Both the position numbers and the translations under genes were made by a program. A DNA stretch of 64,000 nucleotides from Opisthocomus hoazin (Eukaryota > Chordata > Aves > Opisthocomiformes > Opisthocomidae): the NCBI RefSeq assembly GCF_030867145.1, contig NC_134415.1, positions 13,618,417-13,682,416 on the forward strand, given 5' to 3'. The notes under the pieces are model-generated. The model was not told where the DNA came from. It searched no databases and saw nothing but the letters and a program-made list of their open reading frames with translations. Shown here piece by piece: positions 1 to 13,500 of this stretch (the first letter of the stretch is position 1; each line of letters begins with the position of its first letter).

Positions 1-2329
1 CATGTGAGATGCAAGAGGTTTGATTTTAATGGCAAGGCCCGAGGATGCTGATTTAGAAATTTCTCTTGTGATTAATATTAATGAAAGTATTCCCCACATG
101 TGTCCACTCAGTGCCTGATTTCTGTATGAGTTGTGAGTTGTTGGTGCGAGTGACAATTGTCTCGGCAGAGGGTTACAACTCCCAGCTTGGGCGCAGGGAA
201 TCAGGGATGCTTTTTGTCTCACCATGCCCTAAGGAGGATATGCTCGGTTGTTTTTTTGGATGGATCTGAACACGGGATAGGGGTGATACTTGTTTCTGGA
301 TTTTACCTTGTTTTACTTGTCCGATCAATGTATTGTATGACATGTCTCTGTACCCAAAGCCTGGCAACTGGAAATGACACGGGCTAAAGAGAATGATAGC
401 TGCTGCGTGTGTTGGGCCAGTGATGATGCTGGGGACTGGTGACTATCAACCATTTTAGTTCCAGTAGTTTGTCTGAGGCTTGGCAGTTGGCTCCTTTTTA
501 GCCTCTGTAAAAAGCATTTTGTGTAACAATTCAAAGTGTGGGTCTCTGCAGATAAGTGTCTTTAGAAAGACTCTCCTTCTCATAGTGTGTGTTCCAAGAG
601 ACAATAGATTTATGTTTTTTGCCAGAGTTGCACTTGGGTAAAGACAATTATTTAATTGACTGGTTTACTGATTAGGAAAGGAAAGTTTTTCTCAGTTGTG
701 GTATACAGCTTGCAGCTCTAGTTTGATTTTATTTCTGTTCAGAAAGTTATTCCAGGTTGTTTACTGGTGTTTTGAGTTCGTCTTTTGATCAACATAATCT
801 TTTCTTTAATTAATGTTTATGTTTCTTCCATAGGGATAATTTGTTCTTTTGGCACATTGTTTAATGACTGACCTTTTATTCTGGGGGAGTGATGTGAAAC
901 ACTCTTGACTAGATGTTACACGGGAAACATTTGGAACTGCCTCCTCTCTGCTCAGTGATTTAGTCTTGGCTGATGTTTGGTGACATTTCCACCCTGAGGA
1001 AAGACAGTATAACTCACAGCATGTTAGTACCACTCTCTTTGTGGCTCATCAGACAGATAATGGTAAATACTTTATTTTCTATCTTTATTGTCTCTAACAG
1101 AGCTGTAGATAACAGTTTAAACTGATACTTCATAGCTCGTGTTTTCTTTCAAATCTTTTCCTCCCATGACTTTCTAAGACTCACCTTATATAAAATATGT
1201 AATCATGGGTAATGTTGGGATTTCTCCTAAAGAGATGGGTTTGCTTTGAGGGATGGCCTTTCCTCCATTTAAACAGTGCTGGGAAGTAGGAAAGTGAATA
1301 TTAATTTTCTGTAAGAAACACAAGAATTAGACATCTCAGGGTCTTTTCCACCATGTGGAGAAGTTCTGAGATCCACAGAGCTAACAAAACCCCCTTTTGA
1401 GGTAACCTTAGGCACTATCAAGAGTACAAAATGTCAAAAAAACAATCTTACAGGTTTGAGATGGAGGTGTGAGATGACAAAGTTTGTGGTAAGTGGTCTG
1501 GGCTTGGCCCCTGAGCCCCCCAGATTTCTGCACCAGCTCCCTTCTGCCTTGCTCTCGGCTAAAGTGTAGGACACAGAAGGCAAATGGCAGTGTCAAGGGT
1601 CTTGGGAGATCAGCTCTGCTTGGACCTACGTTCTGCAGAATGTGTCTCCACTGCTGACTCACCAAATCTCATCAAGATTCTTACAGTATCTCAGCTTTGG
1701 ACCTGTAAGGATTGGACAGGAGTTGATTTTCTCCGCATTGACCCTTGGCTCAAGCAGCTGTGTTCCTGGGATGGCACCTAACACCAGTGCCATGAAAGAG
1801 ACTTGGGGAAAAGTTTTGCCACTTAGTTACCACCAGACCTTTATCCTGAGCCTTAAGGAGAGCTAGAGGAACCTCTGGGGGATGAAGCAGTGAAGGGTTT
1901 TGTCCATTCTCTGGCTGTCATCTTTAGGCAAAGAACTTAGCAAATAGACTGCAAACTGTGTGTGGTTTGGCTATGAACTCTCATCATTCCTTCTTTGTTC
2001 TCAGTTGGGTTTTGTCTCTGGAGAATGCAACTTCTGCCTAAAACACATGTGATTCTTCTACCAGGTTGATTTCTATTGATGAAGGATGTGTTTTGATTAT
2101 GGGCATTGAGGGTTTTTGATCTGTATTCCAGGTGCTCTTGGAGTAAAGGCTGCATTTGTCTCCTGTGTTATTGTATAATGCCTAGGAAATGAGACAGGGC
2201 TTGGCCCTCACTGAGTTATTACAATCTATTTTTAACTGAGTCTTTGTTAGGAATATTATGAAATTGCCTTTCAGGTCTTTTCATTTTGCTCGTTTTAGGC
2301 TGCATCCGAGTGAGCAAAAGTATCTGAAG
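1..2329. other. gene-free stretch
   Basis: I see no coding exon, RNA gene or recognisable repeat here. Open frames are all under 90 codons, lie on both strands and have no family resemblance. Composition is AT-rich and ordinary for avian intergenic DNA. Confidence 0.5.
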
Positions 2330-3770
2330 CAGGTATCTGAAAAAAAATGGCATCAGCTGCAAAGGAGAAAGTTTTCACTCTAGAATAGGCAAAGAATGAG
2401 TCAGATAATTTAGAAGTTGTCAAGTGGACCAGGACTGATAAACTTCAGCCTGAGATCCTGAAGACCTGGTGGAAGTAACCTCAGAATGATGCAGCCTCTG
2501 CAAACTCAAGAGAGCAAACGTGGTGGCCTGAATATGAGAAAATGGAAAACATAGTGGATAACTTTAAGAAGAGTAGAATGGAGATGGGAAATTATCAACT
2601 GACCAAAGGTAATTTTCACTGAAAATTTCACTTGATGGAAAAAATTGAGAAAACTGTATCCAGAAGACAAAAAAGATGAGTATTGGCTAAGATAGGTTTG
2701 TCAAGTATAAATAATCTTAAATCAGTTTGTTTTCTTTCTGCAATAGGGATAATAGGTCTTGTGGAAAGGGTAAAAGCAAGAGCTTCCACATTCCATGGTT
2801 CTAGCCAGGTCTTCGTTAGCACTGTTTCATTTGATATTATTATTATAATTAATGGAAGCATATTTCAGAGAAGTGGTTTTCAGTCTTTTCTAATGTAGAT
2901 CCATGAGGAACCTCACAGTCCTTCATAGTAATTTTAATCTCTGAAAATATGCCTCATTCTCTTTGCTACATTTCAGAAACCGCTTAAAGGTAGCCTGTAT
3001 CAAAGCCTAAAGACAATAATTTCAAAATCACTGGTTTACACAAAACTGTCACAGGGCTGGTACAAAACTGTTTGCACATGTGACTACAAAGTAGCCACTG
3101 GTGGTCCGTTACTAAAAAGTGAAAAATACGGAGGTGGTTTCTTTGGAATCTCTTCTAGGTTTGCTCCGTCACTAGGTAGTGAACAAAAGTACACAAGTCT
3201 CTAGAGTCACAAACCATAGCTGGGAATGCTGAACTTGTATCAACAAGTGTTGTTCTGGTGGCAGCAGTGTTGTTCTCGTGGCAATAAAGCAAATACTGTT
3301 CTTGTAAAAGCAAGACATAAGAAATTACCATTCTGCTCTACTCCGTGCTTGGTAACAACTCAGCTGGAATATTGCCTGTGCTGGTCTGGCTTACATCCCT
3401 GCAGATGCAGAAGTCAAGAGAAGCGCAGCACAAATGACTAGTGATCTAGAAAATATGACTGAAGAAGAAAGATTGAACGAACTGGGTTCTCAGGCCAAAG
3501 GAAAAGAAGACTGAAAAAGTCATGAAGATATTTTATGTCCTTAATACATGTAAGGTTGCTCTACAAAGGAAAGGAATAATCTGTTTCTTAGGTTCACAAT
3601 GAAAAATAATAGGCTTAAGTTACCGCAAAGGACATTCAAGATATACACTAAGAAAAACTTTACAATATTAAGGGTTACAAAGAAGAGCCTGTGGGTTCCC
3701 AAGTGCTGCTGGTCTTTGAAACAAGAGTCTGTCAGGAAAGGTGCAAGTACACATGATGCAGCCTTAGGGC
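2330..3770 (+). mobile_element. ancient L3-like CR1-superfamily LINE relic, sense
   Basis: Several blocks follow, in the right order, the ORF2 to 3' region of old amniote L3/CR1 LINEs. They are the segment before the reverse transcriptase (2385-2610), a piece around the 'conserved GGTC...GGGGTT' region (3085-3160), and the C-terminal part with the 'CAGCTGGAATATTG' block and the following 'AGAAAGATTGAACGAACTGG' block (3360-3520), then the 3' stretch to about 3770. The copy is riddled with indels and stops and has no open frame. Family assignment is from remembered consensus, so the boundaries are approximate. The stretch 3771-4139 that follows has nothing I recognise. Confidence 0.7.
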
Positions 3771-4139
3771 AATAGACTGACTGGTCTCAGAAGCCACTTT
3801 ACAGCCTTTATTTCTAGGAGCCTGTGAAGTTATCCAATTTAAGCTAAGATAACATCTGATACTGGATTTCAGCCAGCCCACGTGGCCAACTGCCTCCAGT
3901 TTAAAGAGACAGGATAATTTACAAAAGGCAGTTCTCTATAATACTGATTTATAGTACTGCAGTCACGTTTGCGTATGATTTTACTTGAAAATCATGTAGA
4001 TGAGACTGTTTATAAATCCTGCTGTTTGTTTTGCACCTGGGTTTTATTTCAGTTATGTCTTGAACTTTTTATTACTTTGTGCATTTTCACTGTTAAGGAA
4101 CTGCTTGTAAATCATTATGTGCCTTGAAAACCTTGACTA

Positions 4140-4790
4140 CACTCAGATGGCCATAGTTCATCTGAATAGCTTTTACAACCAACAAACTTTGTTGCCTCAC
4201 TGTTCACACACTTCCGATTATTTATGTGTATGCTGAAGAGCACAGGCCCTGCCACCCGTTCCTGAGCGATTCCACTAACATCCTTTCTCCACTGAGAAAA
4301 CTTTGTTTTCTATTGTTCAACCAGTTGTTAATTCATAAAATTACCTTCCTTTTAACCCCCTGGCAATGTAATTATTTTTTAAAATCTTCAAAGGAATCTA
4401 ACACACGTAACAACTTTTCCCTAGACAGTATGGGACCTTTCCCAACATACCGTATCTGTGTGACTGTGTCTAGTCTTATCCTGTGCCATGTCCTGGAGTG
4501 GAACTCAGGATTGCTGATCTGTTTCCTGGATTAAAAATTAGTGTCACATCTGTCATCTTCCATTCCTGTGGCACCACAGCTGAGGTATTATGTCTGGATG
4601 GATTATATATCCACGTAGTAGTTTCATGACTTTATATCTGATTTCTAGCTATAGTCCTAACTCCGGTGTGAATATCTTCTGGCCCTGCCAGCCAGTCATT
4701 ATTCATATCATCAGCTCTGAACTTTCATTTATTTGTTCTTTGTTTTTAGGAAGTTTCTTTGGCATGAAGAAGGGCTGAAGTCCAACACAG
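4140..4790 (-). mobile_element. ancient L3-like CR1-superfamily LINE relic, antisense
   Basis: Read on the plus strand this matches, with much decay, the reverse complement of the reverse-transcriptase region of L3/CR1 elements. The order is a block like 'TTGCCTCACTGTTCACAC' (4191-4208), then 'GAAGAGCACAGGCCCTG' (4234-4250), then the 'CACTGAGAAAAC' area and a block like 'TGATCTGTTTCCTGGATTA' (4516-4534). It is in the opposite orientation to the related relic just to its left. It is non-functional, with edges uncertain by tens of bases. Confidence 0.65.
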
Positions 4791-5204
4791 TGGATATCAA
4801 AGCTTTTCTGCTAATCTTCTTGCCATGGCCTGTTGCCTGTCTTGCCTGCTTCTTTTACTGCTTGATATCATGTCAGTCTCACAGACTTTTGGCTGATTTC
4901 TGTTAGAGGGAAATATATCATGGTGTATCTGACAGCTCAAGGCAGGCGAGGCTGCCACAGCTCCATGCCCCAGGCCAAACCAACAGCAAGGGTGAAAATG
5001 TGTTCTCAGTAGATACACACACACAAAGCACTCCAAGTCACCTAAATCTCTGCCTTTTCCCACCTTTGGTTCCTCCCCTAAACATCTTGTAATACATCAT
5101 GTGCAATTCTAAACTGCTCTTCCCCAGCATCCTATAATGTGTCCTACAGCCCCAGGCAGTGACCCCCACAGTCCAGAAGGAGATCTGGAGAGTTGCTCCT
5201 GATG
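4791..5204. other. gene-free stretch
   Basis: A short interval between two LINE copies. It has a small (CA)n tract near 5018-5028 and no other feature that I can support. Confidence 0.4.
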
Positions 5205-5866
5205 ACATCTTGTGATACCAGCTGAACATGAGCCAGCAGTGTGCCCAGGTGGCCAAGAAGGCCAACGGCACCCTGGCTTCGGTCAGGAACAGTGTGGCCA
5301 GCAGGAGCAGGGAGGTGATCATGCCCCTGTACTCGGCACTGGTGAGGCCGCACCTCGAATAACAGGTTCAGTTTTGGGCCCCTCACTACAAGAAGGACAT
5401 TGAGGTGCTGGAGTGTGTCCAGAGAAGGGCAACAAGGCTGGTGAAAAGTGTGGAGAACAAGTCTTATGAGGAGTGGCTGAGGGAACTGGGGTTTAGTCTG
5501 GAGAAGAGGAGGCTGAGGGGAGACCTTACAGCTCTACAACTACCTGAAAGAAGGCTGTAGTGAGGCGGATGTTGGTCTCTTCTGCCAGGTAACTAGCAAT
5601 AGGATGAGAGGCAATGGTCTCAAGTTGCATCAGGGGAGGTTTAGGTTGGATATCAGGAAAACTTTCTCTTACTGAAAGAGTGGTCAGGCATTGAAACAGC
5701 CTGCCCAGGGAAGTGGTGAAGTCCCCATCCCTGGAGGGGTTCAAAAAACGTCTAGATATGGCACTTCAGGACTTGGTTTAGCAGGCATGGTGGTGCTGGG
5801 TTGACGGTTGGACTTGATGATCTTAGAGGTCTTTTCCAACCTTAATAATTCCATGACTCTACAGGA
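5205..5866 (+). mobile_element. CR1 LINE fragment, 3' portion
   Basis: This is a typical avian CR1 3' part. The C-terminal ORF2 coding stretch (AACATGAGCCAGCAGTGTGC at 5224, then ACAAGAAGGACATTGAGGTG) is followed by the 3' untranslated region ending in CTTTTCCAACCTTAATAATTCC (5831-5852). It is 5'-truncated, as most CR1 copies are. In-frame stops (for example CACCTCGAATAA at 5350-5361) show it is dead. The wording of the 3' end differs from the copy at 6165-7508, so it belongs to a different CR1 subfamily. Confidence 0.9.
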
Positions 5867-6164
5867 TTCAAGCCTTGACACTGGGAGGGGCCCAAAGAAG
5901 TTGTTCCCTCATTCCTTGGGGATCCTTGATTAGGGTTCCTGCCTGTGGCTGTGCTTCTGTGCTCCTATGGCATATGGAGATGGGCATTTTGTGGGCTGAT
6001 GACCCCTCTGATGGGCCTGAGAGGAGCCAGGCAGGGTGTTATTTGCCACCCGCCCCATCTCTCTGTGCTCCTTTGTGGGTGTGCAGTCAAGCTTTTATTA
6101 TATAACCTAACAATTTCCTGCTTCTGATTGGTTTAAAAACATCTCAGTTTCTAAAATGGTGTCC

Positions 6165-7508
6165 TTAAGCAACCTCTGTGATGTTCTGTGCCTGGGAAGA
6201 TCATGGAACAGACCTTCCTAGAAGCTATGCTAAGGCACATGGAGGACAGGGAGGTGATTCGAGACAGCCAGCATGGCTTCACCAAGGGCAAGTCCTGCCT
6301 GACCAACCTAGTGGCCTTCTATGATGGTGTGACTGCATCAGCGGACAAGGGAAGAGCTCTGGATGTCATCTATAGTGACTTCTGTAAGGCCTTGGGCATG
6401 GTCCCTCACAACATCCTTCTCTCTGAATTGGAAAGATATGGATCTGATGGGTGCACTGTTCAGTGGATAAGGAATTGGTTGGATGGTTGCATCCAGAGGG
6501 TAGTGGTCAATGGCTTGATATCCAGATGGAGATCAGTGACAAGTGTTGTCCCTCAGGGGTCCATATTGGGACCAGTACTGTTTAATATCTTCATCAATGA
6601 CAGAGACAGTGGGATCAAGTGCAGCCTCAGCAAGTCTGCAGACAACACCAAGCTGAGTGATGCAGTCAATGCACCTGAGGGATGGGATTGCCATCTTGAC
6701 CTGGACAAGCTCGAGAAGTGGGCCCACGTGAACCTCATGAGGTTCAACAAGGCCAAGCACAGGGTCCTACACTTGGGTTGGGTCAACCTCCATTATCAAT
6801 ACAGGCTGGGGGATGAAGGGACTGAGAGCAGCCCCGACGAGAAGAACTTGGGGGTTCTGGTGGATGGAAAGCTGGACATGACCCAGCAGTGTTCACTCAC
6901 ATCCCAGAAGGGCAACTGTATCCTGGACTGCATCCCCAGCAATGTGGCCAGCAGGTCAAGGGAGGGGATTCTGGCCCTCTACTCCACTCTGGTGAAACCC
7001 CACCTGGAGTCCTGCATCACGCTCTGGAGCCCTCAGCACAGGAAAGACGTGGACCTGTTGGAGTGGGTCCAGAGGAGACCACAAAATTGATGTCAGAGGG
7101 CTGGAGCACCTCTCCTATGAGGAAAGGCTGAGAGAGTTGGGGCTGTTCAGCCTGGAGAAGAGAAGGCTCTGGGGAGACCTTATTGGGGCCTTTCAGTACT
7201 TAAGAAAGAAGGGGGCAAACTTTTTAGCAGGGCCTGTTGCCATAGGACAAGAGATAATGGTTTTAAACTAAAAGAAGGTGATTTAGATTAGACATAACGA
7301 AGAAATTTTTCACAACAAGGGTGGTGAGGCACTGGCACAGGTTGCCCAGAGAGGTGGTAGATGCCCCATCCCTGGAAACATTCAAGCCCAGGTTGGACGG
7401 GGCTCTGAGCAACCTCGTCTAGTTGAAGATGTCCCTGCTCACTGCAGGGAGGTTGGGCTAGATGGCCTTTAAAGGTCCCTTCCAACCCAAAGTATTCTGT
7501 GATTCTAT
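6165..7508 (+). mobile_element. CR1 LINE copy, reverse-transcriptase to 3' end
   Basis: This is the longest CR1 copy in the window. It runs from the block encoding PGKIMEQ, through most of the reverse-transcriptase domain, to a complete 3' end (CCTTCCAACCCAAAGTATTC, 7479-7498, then TGTGATTCTATG). It inserted in the plus orientation, is truncated at its 5' end and is frame-broken near 7075-7090. The similar 3' end of the copies at 21835 and 63428 suggests the same or a close subfamily. Confidence 0.93.
6188..7090 (+). pseudogene. CR1 ORF2 reverse-transcriptase fragment, degenerate
   Basis: An open frame of 300 codons encodes the C-terminal two thirds of a non-LTR reverse transcriptase. Recognisable motifs are [15 protein letters not shown] near residues 26-40, [18 protein letters not shown] near 121-138, then the catalytic-motif position and the thumb with DLDKLEKWA. 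The catalytic motif, usually F/YADDTKL in CR1, reads SADNTKL here, so an aspartate has been lost. The frame begins at a GTG inside the element and has no real start. It ends at a frameshift (GACCACAAAATTGATG, 7077-7092) after which CR1 coding similarity continues in another frame. It is a dead retrotransposon gene and not a host gene. Confidence 0.9.
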
Positions 7509-10500
7509 GCCTATAATCACATCATCCTCAGTTTCCTTTTAATTTTTTACAGCTTCTTCATTTTTACATAAATCTCTTTTTTAAAAAAGTTTTAAATCAT
7601 TACTGTGGGGTTTGTGTGTGTATTTGTCTTTTTTGTTCCTGCCAGAAGGTTGGATTTCATACATTATGATCCTGTGTGTGGAGTACCACTTAAATAGTTA
7701 CCTACTGAACCATGTGCACTGCTCAGGGCTGAACCAAGAGCTGTGTCTTTGATGCAGGTCCTCTAAGGTCATGGCTACAGCGTGACTTTGATCACTTTAA
7801 TTAGTTTGTGCCACCACCACTGAAGAGGGTGGTCTTGCCTTTCCTCCCTGCTGCTGTGCCTTCCCTCCAGATCAGGAAACAGGACTAACTCAGTAAAACA
7901 ACGCGACACTGAACAGTGCCACTTAAAACCTGCTGTCTTTCACTTTGGCAACAGAGTGTTCAGCAGGGAGGTGAGTTGTCAAAAGCTCCAGCTCATTTCC
8001 CTTTCAGGTTTGACTGGGGCTGAAAGTGCTGCCAACAGCAAAACTTTAAAAACATAGCTTAGGCTCAGCTCTGATCCAGGTTCCTGGACCCAGCTTACTG
8101 CAGACCCCTTGGGCACCCTGTCCTTTACCTGTCACTTGCTGTGCTTGAGCAAGAGTGCCTACAACTGCCTTCTAAAAAACCAGTGCAACAGGAGAGCGGG
8201 TTTATCGGGAAGAGGTTCAGCACCTGTTGGAGGAGCAGCCTTTTGCACTCTGCTGCAGTTCTTGAGGAAAGGCTTTGGCCTCTGCAGCTGGTAATTTCAT
8301 TGCAAAGAGAAGGAGATAGGAAACATCACACTTCTTACCAGCTTTCCAAAAACACTTGAAAACAACTTCAACGACAGACACCCCCTCCACGCTCAGAGCG
8401 CAAAACACCCCTTTGTAGGGAGTTAAACCAGAGCAATGGAACGGGGGAGAGACATCTTTGATCGTTCATTGCTCAGACAAGCTCCTCGGTAACAGTTTCT
8501 AGCTTAATTAACTTTACTCTGTACTAACAACAGCTGAGCTTGTGTTCAAGCCTCAGAATTTGTTTCTGTGGCTGCAAGCTTGCACCCCCCCGTAGTCACA
8601 ATTTAAGGCACAAACCTTCTGGTTAAGTAACACACCAACACAACAGCAAATTGCAAGGTATGAGACTGCCTTCATGGCTTAAGTATTAGCAGCAGGGGAA
8701 TGAGCTTTCCATGTCAGAGAATTGGTTATTTTCTCAAATTTAGAATCATGAATGCATAACTCTCAAAACCCATTTCTTCAAGGCAAAGCAGCATGCATTC
8801 AGTTTTTATGAACTTTCACCCTTTTCAACCAGTCCATGACCAGACTGGCTCAGTTTGCTCACTTTCTCTACACAAAGGAAGAAATAGAGTGAGAAGAGAA
8901 AACAAGTCTTGCCTGCTCCTTCTACAATTAGGAATAAGAGGAACAACTTTCCTGTTGCCTTCCCATGTCTGTATGTCAAGTCTTGCAAAGTTTAATGATA
9001 GTACAAAAATCCTGCTGTCGTGGGAAACACATTATTTCTATGAAGGGCTACTTATAGTCTATCTGAAATGGTTCCTGTCGTAAGGGAATACGTAAGACAG
9101 AAGATCAGCTGTTACTTGTGTAGCCTCTCCTTTACATGTACTTTGTTCTGGGCAATTGTTCCAGAGATTTCAAAAGGCTTTGACTACAGGAATGAACCGA
9201 ACTTCAAAACACTCGGCAGTGCTATGAATGCCAAGCCCCTATGTTGCCAAGCCGGACTGTGATTGCTGTCCCTGGAAAAGTGTTTCTTTCTATAGCTAGA
9301 GATACCACAGGTAGCGTCAGATCCTGCAATGCAAATACTAACTCATGCCTGGCAGGGTCTCCAGAACAGATCCAATGCAGCCAGACCTGGGGAGGTTTAA
9401 CTGACAAATGGACTTCAAGGTCCTAATTTCTAAAATGTGCATATGGCACAGCACACGCTAATTGAGCTAGCATATGCAGGGTAGTCCTATTCACAGAATT
9501 GCCAGCTACACATGTCCAAAAATCACAAATCAGGCTCTTCCTTTATATCAAAGGGCTAGTTTTAAAATAATGACATTAAAAAAGAAAATACCCATAACCT
9601 TTTGCTTGTTTGAACCCTTTAATCCAAACCAAGTAACAATTTCCAGCTTCTCTCCAGCTCATGACAGCTAGAAACAGAATTATTACATTTAACCAATTCT
9701 TGGATTGTCCTGTACTCCCTGGGCTGTGGGAATCAGGGCTGTAAGAGACCCTCTGGTAGCACGATAAATGCAATAAAACGCCTCAGTTCCACAGAGCACA
9801 CCCTTGGCAGCGGAAGGGCAGAGCTGCTTATGAATTTCATTCTAAATAGCATTAAATTCTCTTCTCCTTCAGCCACTTCAGTTCAGGAAACCTAAAGCCT
9901 CTTCAGGGATGGGCTCAGGCCTCTCACACCAGCAGAGACAGTCACAGAAAACCGTCACCGGTGTTTGTCCCCACTACAACGCGAGATTTCTGCTGTCTTT
10001 GCACTTGGGACGGTGCAAACAGCTGACAGCGCGGCTTTCGCGCAGGACCTTTTCCAGTGGGGCCACTCTCTTTTAGAGTATCTGAATGGTCTGCAACCCT
10101 TTTGAGCTGGTATTTCCAGAGAGAAGAACTGCAAGTCAGCTTTTAAATCAGTATGTGTGGAACAAAAGCCTGCCGATGTTGTGACCACCATTTGTGTCTT
10201 TACACAGAGACACTGAGCTCGGGACATCGGTGCCAGTGGGGGTGAAGTGCCAGTAGTTTTCACCATAAAGGTGATAGATGAAGGTAGAGCAAAGGCTGTG
10301 AGCACGTGGCCAACCTCAATAGCTCATACTCAGTGACACAGCACCTGTGTCTTGTCTCTGTGAGATCTCTATCAGGGCAGTTTTATTCCAAGGTAATAAT
10401 TCTAAGTATCTGTCACAGGCTCAGGAGCCAGCTCCCTTGGGCAGAAGCAGTACAAACGCAGGTCTCCAGAGCAAAGAAGAAGAGACCAAGCAGGAGGAAG

Positions 10501-13500
10501 TATGACTCAGAAGGCCAGCGAGAATCCAACCCATGTTCCCAAAATTATTTTTGCTTTTCACCCAAAGACTAGAGTGCAACGTGTAAGCAGGCCTGCCCTC
10601 TGTGCCCTGAGTGCACTCTCTCATCCCTCAGCCACAGACTCTTCCTTGCTGTTACTCTCTGATGTGGGTTTGAACATCCTCCAGCTGAGAAAGGCATAAA
10701 ACTCCTGTGTCTCATTACCTGAGCATGTGTTCAAACCACTAATTTACATTTTAGGCATTGCCACCAATGCCTTTTTTTTTTTTTTGCTTTTAATGGATGT
10801 GATGAGCCTTGTTTGGTTCTGAAAAGGCAAGATGTTACCACTAGCCCTCAAGACAGGACCCAGGTTTGGGGGCCCAAGGTCTGGAGGAGGACACTAACTC
10901 TGGACCTTTCCCTGTATGTCTCCTGGTGGCAAACTGTAGAGGCTCCCTGACCCATGCCTGGTTTCCAATCCTCTTTAAAGGGTGCCAATCTTCCTCTGTC
11001 TCCTGGATCAAAAGTATGAGCTCCAAGTTCTGGCACTCACGTTGGTAGCCCTGATTGACTCATGCAACCTCACAGTCCTGTAATGCGCTCGGGAGACCGT
11101 TGTGCAGGCAGAGCATGATGGGCCACAGATCCCCTTTCAGCTTTTCCGATCCACAGGACAGCACCCTGTGGCTTTCCCTTAACAGCAACTGCACAGTGAG
11201 GCTTGGCTTTGAACAGGGCAGCCTGGAGCTACCACCTCTCACTGCTAGGGAATAATCATAGAGCATTCAAAAGGAAATAAAGCGTGTTCTAGAGCCTTTA
11301 AAATCGTCCCATTGAACTTTAACAGAAATGATGCTTCTGCTGTACAATACTTCATGATTAAATACCACCAGAAAATACATGGATAGTGAAATTATACATT
11401 TTAATAGATCGCTATTGCATAGCAAGAGCCTGATTAGTTTCCTTTTTGATAAATCATCTAAGACTTTTCGATACAGATTTAAGAGGCTAACCTGACTTGG
11501 AAGTCTCAAAAGAGAAAGCACTTCTTTAATTGAAAGCAGTCTTGTCTAAGGATTTAATTTTAGGACACTGTTTTTCTAGAAAAAAATTTACCATTGCTAA
11601 GAAAACCTTGTGTACTGTCACTAAATATAGATCCGCTTGCTGGAGGAATACCGAATACTCTGTTCCGATTTTCAGGACAAAATAGTATTTTCACTTCAGC
11701 ATGAATCAATACTCAAACTTCAACCTCTTTGTGGTTCAAGGTAAGACAATTGTCCATTGGAGACAGAAAGAACTTCTTCTTAACTGACATAGAATAATGT
11801 TATCTTATTCCAGAACAAATATAAAAATGGTATGGCTTATCAGGTTGAGTATTTGATGATGCTAAAAGAAGAAAAAATAACAGATAAATGTTTATTTTGT
11901 CATAGACAAAGTGTTGCTTTATTCTCTGAGCACGACATCACACCCAAATAACATTTTAGATTCCCAGAGCAACATAACAACCCAGTCAAGTTCCCCAAAA
12001 ATCCACGGGGATTCACCCCACAGGCCACCATGGGAGTGGGATCATGCTCTGAAGATGGCAAATGCTGCGCTTTATTAAAAATTACTGTGCAACTGTTTGT
12101 TGCAAGGCCTTTCCTGCCTTTCTAACTTTCCTGAAGCTGATGCCTGTATGAGTAATGTTGCTCCATGAGCAGCAGGAACAATAAAGCCTGCTTTCATGTG
12201 GATTCACCTCCTTACTTGTGCCATTCTACAGACTTTCTAGAGGGTCCCCATCTCCTCCTCCCTCTTCTTCCATAGTGCAGATGTGCAACCCCACTTTCGC
12301 CTGCTGGGGCCATGCTCATCTTACGCCCGCTGCCATCTCCAGGCAATGCCCTCGGCACCCCAAGTTGCTGGGGCAGCCGGCAAGAGCTTCAGCCCTTTGC
12401 GGCAGGCTGGGTGAGTACAAAGCCGCTGATCTGGTCCATCACCATCCCCTCAGGTGTTGCGCTGAGCCGGGCACGCTCGGAGCCAGAATCTCCAACTCTG
12501 CCTTTCCACCAGGGATGCCCTCCCTCGTACCAGAGACCGAGGCAGACGCTGATATGGTGCCTTCCCTCAGCACGAGCCAGAGCCTGTGCAAATCTGCCTG
12601 CGAGGGATATTGCGCTCATTCACAGGACTTTTTTTGCTTAGAAATATTTCACAACTATGAAAGGAGAAAAAATGCTCATGCCATCAGTTCTGTCTGCAAA
12701 CCCTCTCCCACTTCTTGGCAGTGGAATTTATTAGTGGTGCTTTGGCACCATCATGGACTCCCAGGATGAAAAGATCAGTTGTTTTAGTTGTTTCTAATGA
12801 ATATACAATTTTAAATAAGTTTTCCACATAAATTAGACTTTTGCACTGTTCAGTAGTGCCAGATGGACGGAGCCATCTGTCAGAGATTAACACTCATTAA
12901 AGGACCACTTAGTATTAAAAAAAAATAACAATAATGTAGCATTCCAAGAGAATTTTTGCTTTGTACATTGGTTGAACTGAACAATTGCATGTGAAGCTGC
13001 TCTTGTTTTCAAAGATCAGCATTTATGACTGCTTGTATAATACTTTACTGAATTGGAAACAAGAGATCATTGGACGATTAATCCATTTTTACAGCTTGGG
13101 GACATTTCTGAGGGTCTCTGATCTGGGATGATGCTGCAAAAATAATTGACGAGCAAGAGACAGCACGGCCATCATACAGCCACAGGCAAGCCACAAGCAA
13201 ATCGGGGACTGTTACAGGAAAAAGCAAAGCCCTGAGTAAAGTGTCTTTCCCCTTGAATTGAGAACAAGACCTGTACAAAAGTTAGCAATAACATTGTTTA
13301 GCTGATGAGCATTGACATAGCCTGCAGGCTCCCTCCTGGAGATCTCATTTGTATTTTCCCTCCTCAGCATCCCACTGCCAGCCTGAAGCCTTGCACCGAG
13401 GGAGCCCAAGCCCAAGCCCGTGCCTCACACCTCTCCCCCTTTGTACCAGGGGCTGGGGGAGAGGCCCTTTGGCCATGACAGCCCGCACTGGGGCCACACT

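Noticed and set aside
12179-12184. AATAAA in GGAACAATAAAGCCTGC as a gene 3' end
   Set aside because: There is no exon or homologous coding sequence upstream on that strand to which it could belong.
12218-12769. 183-codon plus-strand open frame
   Set aside because: No recognisable domain, signal or repeat family, no splice context and no promoter. Its low-complexity start (SPSPPPSSS) is typical of chance frames.
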